64,000 nt of DNA, taken from contig NZ_KB895456.1 in the NCBI RefSeq assembly GCF_000374865.1, positions 62,001 to 126,000 on the forward strand. Reading direction: 5' to 3'. Below are positions 52,825-61,547 of this stretch, piece by piece. The position numbers and the translations under genes are program-made. Below the pieces are notes generated by a model. It was not told the origin of the DNA and did not search any database. It saw only the letters and a list, made by a program, of their open reading frames with translations. The stretch comes from Arthrobacter sp. 135MFCol5.1 (GTDB lineage Bacteria; Actinomycetota; Actinomycetes; Actinomycetales; Micrococcaceae). Each line of letters opens with the position of its first letter. The first letter of the stretch is position 1.

Positions 52825-53601
52825 ATGGTGACGACAACAAGCATGGGGCGGGGAATCATGGCAGTCCTGGCCGCCGGGGAGCGCCACGCGCGCGGCCTCC
52901 CCGGCGGCACGGTGGCCGAGATCGCCGCAGACCTCGGCAAGGACCGCAGCCAGGTCTCCAGGAGCCTGCGGACAGCGGAGCAGGAGGGTTTCCTGCAGCG
53001 GACGCCACAGCGCACTTTTGCCTTGGACTGGAGTGTCTTAACGGACGCCCATCTGCTGACCCGCCGTCGGCTGCATTCGGACGGGGCGGCCGCGCTGGAC
53101 CACCTTGCGGGCCAGACCGACGAGGGGTGTTTCCTGGGGGTTCTCAGCGGCAACAGCACTGTGACTGTGGGGGAAAGTATCCCCGCCAGCAGCAGAATGG
53201 TGGGGTCCTGGCTGGGCCGGCCCTACCCTGCCTACTGCAGTGACGCCGGGCAGGCGCTCTTTTGGGAAACCTCCGATGACGCAGTCCGTACGATCTTCGC
53301 GGGCGTAACTTTCCAACAGCACGGCCCCAACACTCCGGCCAACGTTGAGGAATTCCTGGAGCGCCTAAGGGTGGCACGCCTGCGCGGTTATTCAGTCGTC
53401 GACGAGGAAGCCGAACCGGGTCTCTACTCCCTGGCCGTGCCCGTGAGGGATTTCAGGGGTGGAGTCGTGGCCGCGCTCCAGGTGGTTGGGCTGAAAAGCC
53501 GCATCGAACCCCGGCAAGCCGAACATGCAAAGGCGCTCCGAATCGAAGGTGAATGGCTTGAAGCCATGCTCGGAGGACATTCGCCGGACGACCATCCGTA
53601 G
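52825..53601 (+). CDS. IclR family transcriptional regulator (first)
   Basis: A 258-residue IclR-type regulator with an N-terminal winged helix (GRGIMAVLAAGERHARGLPG, then AEIAADLGKDRSQVSRSLRT) and a C-terminal effector domain (YCSDAGQALFWETSDD, RLRGYSVVDEEAEPGLYSLAVP and FRGGVVAALQVVG). These correspond to the usual IclR ligand-pocket segments. It ends 15 nt from a second, convergent IclR gene. Its likely targets are the cyclase operon or mmuM. Confidence 0.85.
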   Translation: MVTTTSMGRGIMAVLAAGERHARGLPGGTVAEIAADLGKDRSQVSRSLRTAEQEGFLQRTPQRTFALDWSVLTDAHLLTRRRLHSDGAAALDHLAGQTDEGCFLGVLSGNSTVTVGESIPASSRMVGSWLGRPYPAYCSDAGQALFWETSDDAVRTIFAGVTFQQHGPNTPANVEEFLERLRVARLRGYSVVDEEAEPGLYSLAVPVRDFRGGVVAALQVVGLKSRIEPRQAEHAKALRIEGEWLEAMLGGHSPDDHP

Positions 53602-53616
53602 CCCCTGCGGACGGCA

Positions 53617-54390
53617 TTACCGGGGCACGGGGAGACGGCCGGATCCGAGCCTGTCTGCGGCCCCGGCGAGGATATCCGCCACTTCCCCGGCCCGGCCGTC
53701 AACATCGGCACGGCCACCCAGCACACTGAGCGACGCCAGGATGCCGCCCTCCGGATCGCGGATGGGTACGGCCACTTCAGTGATGCCGTGCTCGAACTCT
53801 TCGGCCGCTACGACGTAACCCTTGGGCTTGTCCCTGGCCATCAGCTCCCAGGCCTCCGCGCTGGAATGCGGGGCTCCGGGGCCTCCGACCCCTACGAAGT
53901 TCACGTCGGCAAGCAACGCCTCAAAACCTCGCCGCCTATGGTCCCACAGCAGGGCCCGCCCCGCTCCCGTGCACCAGACGGGGGTGACCATGCCGGGCTG
54001 GACGAAGCTGCCGGCCTGCGAATCGTTGCTGGACGCCAGCAGCAGGATGGCCCGGTAACCGTCACGGACGGATACCCTGGCACGCAGCCCCGTGGAGGCC
54101 ACCAGGGTCTCGAGTTCCGCTCCCGCGTCCCGTACCCAACCGGTGTTAAGTGTGGCGGCAAGGCTGAAGAAGCCGCTTCCCACCCGGAACGGGCCCCGCT
54201 CGCGCCGCTCCAGCAGGCCAAGGTCGCAGAGCTCCTGAGTCAGGCGGGAGACGCGGCTCTGGTCCATATCCAGTTCGGCGGCCAGTTGCGAGACGCCCAA
54301 GAGCTGCTTGCCGGCCTTTTCCCGGTCAACCACCAGGCGCACGATCCGCAGCCCCTGCGCCAGGGATGACGCCTCAGGGGAGTTATCCAC
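53617..54390 (-). CDS. IclR family transcriptional regulator (second)
   Basis: A 257-residue regulator, paralogous in layout to its convergent neighbour. The helix-turn-helix is LLGVSQLAAELDMDQSRVSRLTQ. The effector domain carries VWCTGAGRALLWDHRR, KPKGYVVAAEEFEHGITEVAVPIRD and GGILASLSVLGG. GTG start with GGAAGGAG 8 nt upstream. It lies downstream of the permease gene on the same strand, with the permease terminator between them, so it is likely a separate unit. Its position suggests control of the permease or the homoserine operon. Confidence 0.85.
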   Translation of the reverse strand: MDNSPEASSLAQGLRIVRLVVDREKAGKQLLGVSQLAAELDMDQSRVSRLTQELCDLGLLERRERGPFRVGSGFFSLAATLNTGWVRDAGAELETLVASTGLRARVSVRDGYRAILLLASSNDSQAGSFVQPGMVTPVWCTGAGRALLWDHRRRGFEALLADVNFVGVGGPGAPHSSAEAWELMARDKPKGYVVAAEEFEHGITEVAVPIRDPEGGILASLSVLGGRADVDGRAGEVADILAGAADRLGSGRLPVPR

Positions 54391-54459
54391 GCTTACTGCT
54401 CCTTCCGACCGGCAACCACCCTATCCTCACACGGGCTTGGCTTTCACAGCCCCAAAGCG

Positions 54460-54492
54460 CACCGGGCCCCGCCCAACAGGCGGGGCCCGGTG
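54460..54492 (-). terminator. terminator after the MmuP-like permease
   Basis: Perfect 14-bp stem CACCGGGCCCCGCC / GGCGGGGCCCGGTG with loop CAACA. Confidence 0.8.
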
Positions 54493-54538
54493 CTGGTGGT
54501 TCAGCTGTCCTCATCAGGCCCCAATACGACCTTTTGCG

Positions 54539-55978
54539 CTAGTCCGCCCTGGCGGCCCGGGACTTCCGTCCGTACCTGAAGTGGAAATAGCCGTAGCAGG
54601 CGGCCACGAAAGGAACACCAAAGTACAGGGCCGCGACTTGGGCCGGGTCCAAAGCGATGCCGACGAAGGAAAGTACGCAGAGGGAAAACGCCAGGACCGG
54701 TACCACCGGGAAGAGCGGGGCACGGTATGGCAACGTGGAAACGTCGCCGCCGTTCCGGACGAAAGACCGTCGATGGAAGAAATGCGAGGCTGTGATGGAC
54801 ATCCACACCCCCACCACGGCGAAGCCCGCAACCGAGACGAGCGCCAGGTAGACCGACTCCGGGGCGACCACGCTGCTGATGAGTGAGGCCAGGCCGCCGA
54901 GCATGCTCACCGAGAGTGCGATCATGGGAATGCCGCGCCCCGTCAACCGCTTCAGTGCCTGCGGTGCGTGGCCTTCGTCGGCGAGGGAATAGAGCATCCT
55001 GGCGCATGAGAACAAGCCGCTGTTGCCGGCAGACAACAGCGCCGTAATGATGACGAAGTTCATCAGGTCTGCGGCGAACGGGACACCGGTCGCCGTGAAC
55101 ACGGTAACGAAGGGGCTCTCGTCGAGCCCAACTTCCTGGTACGGAATGGTGGCCGCAATGACAGCGATGGCACCCACGAAGAACACCAGGAGGCGGATAA
55201 CCGTACTCCGCATCGCCTTGGGGATGCTGGTGGCGGGGTCCTTCGTCTCGCCCGCCGCCACACCAATCAGCTCGGAGCCGGAGAAGGCGTAAAAGACTGC
55301 GAGCGCGGTCACGAGGACGCCGGTAAACCCGTTGGGAAACAGCCCGCCGTCGGTGTTGAAATTCTCGAACAGGAAAGGATCGGCGCCGGATGCGCTCAGC
55401 GGATGGAAGCCCAGAAGGGCCGCCCCGCCAAGGACGATGAGCGCAATGATGGCCCCTACCTTGATGATGGCGAACCAGAATTCCGACTCACCGAAGAACT
55501 TGGACGACACCGCGTTGAGTCCGAACAGCGTAGCGGCGAACACGAGGCACCAAACCCACACGTCAACGCCGGGGAACCACCGCTGCATCAGCAAGCCCGA
55601 GGCGGTGAACTCGGATCCGATGGCAACGGCCCAGCACAACCAGTAGAGCCAGGCTGTGGCGAATCCGGTGGCGGGACCGATGGACCGCGCAGCATAGATA
55701 TGGAAAGCGCCGGACACCGGGTACGCAATGGCGAGCTCACCCAGGCAGGCCATTACCAAATAGACCACGAAAGCGCCCACGAGGTAGGCAAGCACAGCGC
55801 CCAGGGGGCCGGCCTGGGAAATGGTGTATCCCGAGCTGAGGAACAGGCCGGAACCGATCACGCCGCCCATGGCGATCATGACCAGGTGCCGGGGTCCCAT
55901 GGAGCGGCGCAGGCCCGACTCTGTGGCCGGCGGTGCACCCGGCTCCGGCTTGAGGGTTAGGGGGGTCGAAGATTCCAA
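54539..55978 (-). CDS. mmuP: AAT family amino acid permease, S-methylmethionine permease-like
   Basis: A 479-residue APC permease with 12 hydrophobic segments. MIAMGGVIGSGLFLSSGYTI, YWLCWAVAIGSEFTASGLLM, FYAFSGSELIGVAAGETKDP and LSVSMLGGLASLISSVVAPE give a pattern very close to E. coli MmuP, the S-methylmethionine importer. mmuM lies 3 kb away. The gene is also divergent from a homoserine dehydrogenase/aspartase operon, so homoserine or a related amino acid is an alternative cargo. Starts opposite the operator-rich region at 55979-56267. Confidence 0.8.
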   Translation of the reverse strand: MESSTPLTLKPEPGAPPATESGLRRSMGPRHLVMIAMGGVIGSGLFLSSGYTISQAGPLGAVLAYLVGAFVVYLVMACLGELAIAYPVSGAFHIYAARSIGPATGFATAWLYWLCWAVAIGSEFTASGLLMQRWFPGVDVWVWCLVFAATLFGLNAVSSKFFGESEFWFAIIKVGAIIALIVLGGAALLGFHPLSASGADPFLFENFNTDGGLFPNGFTGVLVTALAVFYAFSGSELIGVAAGETKDPATSIPKAMRSTVIRLLVFFVGAIAVIAATIPYQEVGLDESPFVTVFTATGVPFAADLMNFVIITALLSAGNSGLFSCARMLYSLADEGHAPQALKRLTGRGIPMIALSVSMLGGLASLISSVVAPESVYLALVSVAGFAVVGVWMSITASHFFHRRSFVRNGGDVSTLPYRAPLFPVVPVLAFSLCVLSFVGIALDPAQVAALYFGVPFVAACYGYFHFRYGRKSRAARAD

Positions 55979-56112
55979 GAGATGCCTCCAGTGGGGAACG
56001 GTAGGAAGGAAGGACGGCCGCGGTCGGATGGCCCGTCCGAGAGGAGCTGTTAGCGCGTCGACAGTGACGAAAGTAACACGAAAAGGAAGTTTTAGTCATC
56101 AAAATCATATGA

Positions 56113-56141
56113 AATTGCGAATGTTGCACGCATCCGCAATT
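56113..56141. promoter_or_regulatory. 29-bp palindromic operator before the homoserine operon
   Basis: AATTGCGAATG-N7-CATCCGCAATT, arms matching at 10 of 11 positions, in the AT-rich part of the region between the permease and the homoserine dehydrogenase gene. Fits binding by an Lrp or IclR dimer. Which regulator binds is not known. Confidence 0.55.
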
Positions 56142-56150
56142 ACGCCGGAT

Positions 56151-56180
56151 GTCGATGTGGTTCTCCAATGGTCGATATGG
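56151..56180 (+). promoter_or_regulatory. direct repeat before the homoserine operon
   Basis: GTCGATGTGG (56151-56160) and GTCGATATGG (56171-56180), exactly 20 bp apart, that is two helical turns on one DNA face. It follows the palindrome directly. Possibly a second regulator site. Confidence 0.4.
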
Positions 56181-56267
56181 CCGCCCGATAGTGCGTTTGG
56201 ACATGTCCCGACGGACAGCGGCCCGGGCCACGATGGGAACACCAAACCACCACATCAAAGGAGCACC

Positions 56268-57320
56268 ATGACCACCTACGACATCGCATTGATCGGGTTC
56301 GGCGGCGTCAACCGAACGCTGGCCGAACTGATCGCAAACCGGGGCGATGACCTCAACCGTGAATTGGGCTTCGGCCTGCGGGTTGTGGCCATCACGGACC
56401 TTCGGCTCGGTTCCCTGGTCCGGGACGGCGGAATCGACATGGACATGGCCCTGCGGATAAACCCGGCGGAGGAGACCTTCGCAGCGCACGGAGGATCCGC
56501 GGACCCGGACAACGAGCGCGTCATCAGGACGTGTTCCGCCGACATCATTTGCGAGGCGACCTTCACCAACCCCGCAACCGGGGAGCCGGCCGCTTCGCAT
56601 GTACGGTGGGCCCTCGAATCGGGGAAGAGTGTCTGCACCACCAACAAGGGCCCTGTCGCCCTGCACGGTGCCGAACTCACCGGACTTGCACAGCGGAACG
56701 GGTTGCATTTCGAATTCGAAGGCGCGGTCATGAGCGGGACCCCCGTCATCCGCTTCGCCAAACAACTGTTTCCCGGTCTGGCCCTTAACGGGTTCGAGGG
56801 CATCCTCAACGGCACCAGCAACTATGTCCTGGGCCGGATGGAAGAAGGCCTCGGGTTCGAGGAGTCGGTCCGGGAAGCCCAGGAGCGCGGGTATGCCGAG
56901 GCGGATCCCACGGCCGACATCGACGGCTATGACGTCCAGCTCAAGGTCCTGATCCTGGCCAACGAACTGCTCGGCGCGGACCTTCGGCTGGCGGACGTTG
57001 AGCGCCAAGGTATCTCGTCCCTGACCCCGGAGGACCTCAGCAACGCAAGGAACGAGGGCCGCCGCTGGAAACTCGTGGGCTCAGCACGGAGGAACCCGGA
57101 CGGAACCGTCAGCGCCTCGGTATCCCCCGCGGCCCTCCCCCTGGACCACGGCCTCGCGGGAGTGTCCGGCGCAAATAACGCCGTCTCGTTCAATACCAAC
57201 CTCCTCGGTCCAGTGACCGTTTCAGGGCCAGGAGCCGGACGGGTGGAGACTGCGTTCGCCCTCCTGTCGGACATCATCGCCATGCACGGTGCACGGAACC
57301 AGGTGGCTGCAGATGCGTGA
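56268..57320 (+). CDS. homoserine dehydrogenase-like oxidoreductase, no ACT domain
   Basis: A 350-residue NAD(P)-dependent enzyme. N-terminal nucleotide site [19 protein letters not shown]. Catalytic domain motifs of homoserine dehydrogenase are present: [35 protein letters not shown], and [18 protein letters not shown] with the conserved Glu, Asp and Lys. Biosynthetic HSDs of actinobacteria are ~430-440 residues and end in a feedback ACT domain. This one stops after the catalytic domain. It is followed by an aldehyde dehydrogenase (8-nt overlap) and an aspartase rather than thrB/thrC. This suggests oxidation of homoserine to aspartate semialdehyde for catabolism. AAAGGAG lies before the ATG. 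Confidence 0.85.
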   Translation: MTTYDIALIGFGGVNRTLAELIANRGDDLNRELGFGLRVVAITDLRLGSLVRDGGIDMDMALRINPAEETFAAHGGSADPDNERVIRTCSADIICEATFTNPATGEPAASHVRWALESGKSVCTTNKGPVALHGAELTGLAQRNGLHFEFEGAVMSGTPVIRFAKQLFPGLALNGFEGILNGTSNYVLGRMEEGLGFEESVREAQERGYAEADPTADIDGYDVQLKVLILANELLGADLRLADVERQGISSLTPEDLSNARNEGRRWKLVGSARRNPDGTVSASVSPAALPLDHGLAGVSGANNAVSFNTNLLGPVTVSGPGAGRVETAFALLSDIIAMHGARNQVAADA

Positions 57321-58728
57321 ATCGGTGATTGCACCCCTTGGCGCCGAATCAGCCGTCTTCCGCGACGTTGTGAGCCCCTACGATGGCCGGGTGGTGGGGA
57401 CAGTCGCCATGGCCCAACCGGAATCCGTGGACGCGATCGTCGCGTCGGCCCAGGCCGGAGCGAGGCAGGCGCGGGCGATGTCCCGCCATGCCCGGGGAAG
57501 AATCCTGGACAGCGCCGCCTCGAAGATCGAGGAACGGCGCACGCAATTTGCCCGCACCATCACAGCCGAAAGCGGAAAAACCATCCGCCAGGCACGCAAG
57601 GAGGTGTTGCGCGCAGTCAACACCCTGCGCCTCTCCGCGGCTGAGGCCCGCCGCAACGCCGGCGAGACCATACCTTTCGATTCCTACGAGGGCTCGGAGG
57701 ACCGCACGGGTTGGTTCTCCCGCGAACCCCTGGGGATCATCGCGGCCATAACGCCCTACAACGATCCCCTGAACCTGGTAGTGCACAAAGTAGGGCCCGC
57801 CATCGCGGGAGGAAACGCCGTCATCCTCAAGCCATCCGCCCTGACGCCTTTGTGCGCGGAACTGCTGGCGGAGGTCCTTTCCGAAGCCGGCCTGCCGCCC
57901 GGGGTGCTTACGGTGGTCCACGGGGACAGGGGCGTTGCGGAGGCGATCGTGGCAAACCGCGGGATCCGCATGGTGTCCTTCACCGGCGGTTTTTCCACCG
58001 GCGAAGCCATCGCCAGGACCGCAGGCCTGAAGAAGCTCTCCATGGATCTTGGTGGGAATGCCCCGGTGATCATCATGGATGACGCGGACATTGACGCTGC
58101 CGTGGAGGCCTGCGTCTCGGGCGCTTTTTGGGCGGCAGGCCAGAACTGCGTGGGTGTGCAGCGCATCCTTGTCGCCGAATCCCGCTACCAGGATTTCCGC
58201 CGCGACTTCCTGCACGCGACGGCGCACCTCGTATCCGGTGACCCGGACGACGAAGCAACCGACATGGGGCCGATGATCACTGGCGCAGCCGTGGACCAGC
58301 TCACGGCAAAGATAGGAACGGCCGTCGCCGCCGGGGCTGCCGTCCTCGCGGGAAACACCAGGATTGGCAACGTCTTCCAGCCCACGGTCCTGGAGAAAGT
58401 CAGCCCGTCCAGCCGGCTGTGGATGGAGGAGGTTTTCGGGCCGGTGGCCATGCTCCAGCCGTTTTCAACCCTTGACGAGGCGCTGGAGATGGCCAACGCC
58501 GTGGACTTCAGCCTCCACGCCGGAATCTTCACGCGGTCGCTGGAAACAGCGCTGCAGGCGGCGTCCCGCCTCGAGGCGGGCGGCGTCATGGTCAACGACT
58601 CGTCCGACTACCGCTTCGACGGCATGCCGTTCGGGGGATCCAAGTACGGCAGCATGGGCCGCGAAGGCGTGCGTTTCGCCTACGAGGAGATGACCCAGCC
58701 CAAGGTTGTCTGCATCAAGCGCCCATGA
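57313..58728 (+). CDS. aldehyde dehydrogenase (candidate aspartate-semialdehyde oxidising)
   Basis: A 471-residue NAD(P) aldehyde dehydrogenase. The nucleophile Cys is in [16 protein letters not shown]. Cofactor loop [16 protein letters not shown]. The segment usually reading ELGG is DLGG here ([17 protein letters not shown]), so the general base Glu is replaced by Asp. C-terminal [13 protein letters not shown] and [21 protein letters not shown] are typical of succinate semialdehyde/lactaldehyde-like ALDHs. It overlaps the homoserine dehydrogenase by 8 nt. The inferred job is oxidation of aspartate semialdehyde to aspartate without phosphorylation, which family similarity alone does not prove. 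Confidence 0.85.
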   Translation: MRESVIAPLGAESAVFRDVVSPYDGRVVGTVAMAQPESVDAIVASAQAGARQARAMSRHARGRILDSAASKIEERRTQFARTITAESGKTIRQARKEVLRAVNTLRLSAAEARRNAGETIPFDSYEGSEDRTGWFSREPLGIIAAITPYNDPLNLVVHKVGPAIAGGNAVILKPSALTPLCAELLAEVLSEAGLPPGVLTVVHGDRGVAEAIVANRGIRMVSFTGGFSTGEAIARTAGLKKLSMDLGGNAPVIIMDDADIDAAVEACVSGAFWAAGQNCVGVQRILVAESRYQDFRRDFLHATAHLVSGDPDDEATDMGPMITGAAVDQLTAKIGTAVAAGAAVLAGNTRIGNVFQPTVLEKVSPSSRLWMEEVFGPVAMLQPFSTLDEALEMANAVDFSLHAGIFTRSLETALQAASRLEAGGVMVNDSSDYRFDGMPFGGSKYGSMGREGVRFAYEEMTQPKVVCIKRP

Positions 58729-58783
58729 CGGAGTGCACCCGCCGTTCCCAACAACCACAAGATTCTTCCCGGCGAAAGAAACC

Positions 58784-60196
58784 ATGGAATATCGCATCGA
58801 GACGGACACACTAGGGCCCATCGCCGTTCCGGCGTCCGCCTATTGGGGAGCCCACACCGCGCGGGCCCTGCAAAACTTCGCCATCAGCGGCATCCCCGTA
58901 TCCGCCCATCCGCACCTTGTGCGGGCACTGGCGATGGTCAAGAGCGCTGCTGCCCGCGCCAACGGAGAACTCGGCGTGCTCTCACAGGACAAGGTCCGTG
59001 CAATCCGGCAGGCGTGCCAGGAGATCCTGGCCGGAAAGCATCACGGGCAGTTCTGCGTGGACGTCATCCAAGGTGGGGCCGGCACCAGCACCAATATGAA
59101 TGCGAACGAGGTCATCGCCAACCTGGCGCTGGAGAAGTTGGGCCACGGCCGCGGTGACTACGGGCACCTGCATCCGATTGACCACGTCAACAAGTGCCAG
59201 TCAACCAATGACACCTATCCCACGGCCCTCCGGCTGGCGCTGGCCGCCGGTGCGCTGGAACTGGCCGAGGAACTGGAACAGCTTGCGGCCGCGGCCATGG
59301 CCAAGGGAACCCAGTTCAGCGGCGTGGTGAAGATTGGGCGCACCCAACTGCAGGACGCCGTCCCCATGACGCTGGGGCAGGAGTTCCGAGCCTTCGGCAC
59401 CACTATCCGGGAAGACTGCGCCCGCATCCTGGAAGCCGTTGACCTGATGCTCGAATGCAACCTCGGCGGGACGGCTGTGGGGACCGGCATCACGGCCGAA
59501 GACGGATTCCAGCGGCGGGCTTTGGCCGCCCTCGCGGAGATCTCCGGCCTTCCGGTCCGTGCCGCCGACGATCTGTTCCAGGCCACATGGGACGTCGGCG
59601 CCTTCATGCACTTATCCGGAATGCTGAAACGCGCCGCGATACGACTCTCAAAGATCTGCAGCGATCTGCGGTTGCTGGCGAGCGGGCCGCAAAACGGGCT
59701 CGGCGAAATATCCCTGCCGGCGCGCCAGGCCGGTTCTTCCATCATGCCCGGCAAGGTGAATCCGGTCATTCCGGAGGCCGTCAACCAGATCGCCTTTGCC
59801 GTGGCCGGAGCGGACACCACGGTGACAATGGCCGCGGACAACGGGCAGTTGCAACTCAACGCCTTCGAGCCCGTGATGGCCCATGTCCTGCTGCAGTCCA
59901 TTGGCTGGCTGGGAGCGGGTGCTGCGAGCCTCCGCACCCTCTGCATCGATGGAATCGAAGCCAACAGCCAGTTGCTTCGGACCCGCACCGAGGCATCTGC
60001 CGGCGTCGCGACAGCCTTGGTACCGAGCATCGGATACGCGGCCGCTGCGGCGGTGGCAAAGGAGGCCCTCCGGAGCGGGGAAGCCGTGGTGGACATCGTG
60101 GCCGGGAAGCAACTGATGGACCTTGTGTCGGCCAGGTCCGTGGTGGATGCGGCCATGGCGGGAGGTGGCACCCGGATGCCCGGTTCCGTTGGCTAG
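58784..60196 (+). CDS. aspA: aspartate ammonia-lyase (fumarase/aspartase superfamily)
   Basis: A 470-residue member of the class II fumarase/aspartase superfamily, starting at MEYRIETDTLGPIAVPASAYWG. The stretch GGAGTSTNMNANEVIANLAL and the superfamily signature GSSIMPGKVNPVIPE are complete, with VNKCQSTNDTYPTALRLA between. The opening TETDTLG(P/E)...YWG and NxxKCQSTND favour aspartase over fumarase. It would convert aspartate to fumarate and ammonia, the last step of the proposed pathway. It lies 55 nt after the aldehyde dehydrogenase, and its TAG shares a CTAG with the stop of the convergent Lrp gene. Confidence 0.87.
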   Translation: MEYRIETDTLGPIAVPASAYWGAHTARALQNFAISGIPVSAHPHLVRALAMVKSAAARANGELGVLSQDKVRAIRQACQEILAGKHHGQFCVDVIQGGAGTSTNMNANEVIANLALEKLGHGRGDYGHLHPIDHVNKCQSTNDTYPTALRLALAAGALELAEELEQLAAAAMAKGTQFSGVVKIGRTQLQDAVPMTLGQEFRAFGTTIREDCARILEAVDLMLECNLGGTAVGTGITAEDGFQRRALAALAEISGLPVRAADDLFQATWDVGAFMHLSGMLKRAAIRLSKICSDLRLLASGPQNGLGEISLPARQAGSSIMPGKVNPVIPEAVNQIAFAVAGADTTVTMAADNGQLQLNAFEPVMAHVLLQSIGWLGAGAASLRTLCIDGIEANSQLLRTRTEASAGVATALVPSIGYAAAAAVAKEALRSGEAVVDIVAGKQLMDLVSARSVVDAAMAGGGTRMPGSVG

Positions 60197-60654
60197 GCCG
60201 GCAGCACTCCTGCGCCGCGCCGGACATAATTGGACAGGGTCATTGCCGTTACCGTGTCCGTTACGCCGGGTGTGGCCGCAATCTGCTCCCAGATCTCCTG
60301 GATCCGTTCAAGCGAACGCGCTTCAACGCGCACCAGGAGGTCAAAGTCGCCACTGACCACGTCGCACAGAACCACCTCCGGGATCGACTGCAGCACCGCA
60401 ATAACGTCGGCCCCGCGAACCCTGTCCTTCCGATAGACCATCAGGAAAGCCGAAACTGTGCCCTGTCCCGGAGCGCCGGCCACCACGGTATAGCCCTGGA
60501 TATAGCCCTGCCGTTCCATTCGGTCGATCCGTTGCCGGACAGCATTGCGGGAGAGCATGACCTTCGCTGCAAGTTCCGCATGACTGATGCGGGCGTTGCG
60601 CGTCAGTTCCGCCAGGATGCTCTGATCGATCCGGTCAAGACTAGCCCGATCCAT
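60193..60654 (-). CDS. Lrp/AsnC family transcriptional regulator
   Basis: A 153-residue regulator with an N-terminal helix-turn-helix (LDRIDQSILAELTRNARISH, then AELAAKVMLSRNAVRQRIDRM) and a C-terminal RAM ligand domain (VSGDFDLLVRVEARSLERIQ, TPGVTDTVTAMTLS). Members respond to amino acids. The ATG at 60654 with GAAGG 6 nt upstream is preferred to the GTG at 60660. It is convergent with the homoserine operon and is the best candidate for its amino acid-sensing regulator. Confidence 0.92.
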   Translation of the reverse strand: MDRASLDRIDQSILAELTRNARISHAELAAKVMLSRNAVRQRIDRMERQGYIQGYTVVAGAPGQGTVSAFLMVYRKDRVRGADVIAVLQSIPEVVLCDVVSGDFDLLVRVEARSLERIQEIWEQIAATPGVTDTVTAMTLSNYVRRGAGVLPA

Positions 60655-60727
60655 GTCCACCCTTCACCGTATGAACTCCCAACAGCAGACACGAGTCGGC
60701 CCGGCTCCAGAATGAAAGCACAAAGAG

Positions 60728-61462
60728 ATGATACTTCGGCACCAGAGCCTCCAACGCACGGCAGCCTTCGGTTGCGTGCTGTTCGACATGGACGGGACGC
60801 TGCTCGATTCGGCACCGGGTGTCACGGCCAGTGCCGCCCTCGCCTTGGCTGCCGTCGGGGCGCCGGTTCCAGCGCCTGCAGGGCTGCTCCGCTTGGTGGG
60901 GCCGCCCATGCTCGAATCCCTTAAGGAGATACTGGGACACGATGAAGTCCTCGCCCGCCGGGCCCTCACCCATTACCGGCAGGCCTATGCGGACGTCGGC
61001 GCGCACCAGTCGGTTCCGTACCCGGGCGTCCGGGAAATGCTGGAACAACTGCGCCTTGCCGGCATACCGATGGCGGTGGCGACGTCCAAAGCCGAAGACC
61101 AGGCCGTCCGGATGGCACGCCGCTTTGGGCTGGACCACTACTTCACCACCATTTGTGGTGCGTCGGACCTGGACGCGAGGTGGAGCAAGGCGGATGTTAT
61201 TGCCGAAGCGCTGGTCAGGCTGGAGGCTGCAAAGGTGGACCTCCGCGCCCCGCTCATGGTGGGCGACCGCAGCTACGACGTTGCCGGAGCCACAATCCAT
61301 GGCATTCCCGCAGTGTTCGCAAGCTGGGGCTACGGCTGCTCGGGAGAAGAAGAAGGAGCCAGCCTCGTGGCTGCCTCCCCGGCCGCAGTGCTCGCTGCGG
61401 TCATAGGCCCCGACGGAAGCACCGGACAGAAGGCACGGCGCACGCCGCGTCACCACGCATAA
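60728..61462 (+). CDS. HAD family hydrolase (phosphoglycolate phosphatase-like)
   Basis: A 244-residue HAD phosphatase. Motif I is VLFDMDGTLLDSAPGV, motif II AVATSKAEDQAVRM, Lys in RWSKADVIAEAL, and motif IV MVGDRSYDVAGATIHGIPAVF. The small helical C1 cap places it in the Gph/PGMB/NagD-like group. Substrate not known. It follows the amino acid island, divergent from the Lrp gene. A terminator comes 4 nt after its stop. Confidence 0.88.
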   Translation: MILRHQSLQRTAAFGCVLFDMDGTLLDSAPGVTASAALALAAVGAPVPAPAGLLRLVGPPMLESLKEILGHDEVLARRALTHYRQAYADVGAHQSVPYPGVREMLEQLRLAGIPMAVATSKAEDQAVRMARRFGLDHYFTTICGASDLDARWSKADVIAEALVRLEAAKVDLRAPLMVGDRSYDVAGATIHGIPAVFASWGYGCSGEEEGASLVAASPAAVLAAVIGPDGSTGQKARRTPRHHA

Positions 61463-61466
61463 AGGT

Positions 61467-61500
61467 ACGACGGCGGCGCTGAGCCAAGTGCCGCCGTCGT
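61467..61500 (+). terminator. terminator after the HAD phosphatase gene
   Basis: Perfect 11-bp stem ACGACGGCGGC / GCCGCCGTCGT with a 12-nt loop. Confidence 0.75.
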
Positions 61501-61547
61501 CCGTGCACTTCGAGGCTGCGAAAGGCAGCGGGTAAACTTGTCCGGTC

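Noticed and set aside
55821..56267. N-terminal extension of the homoserine dehydrogenase frame
   Set aside because: It covers the permease gene's 5' end and the operator region. The nucleotide-binding fold begins at the ATG at 56268, which has a good ribosome site.
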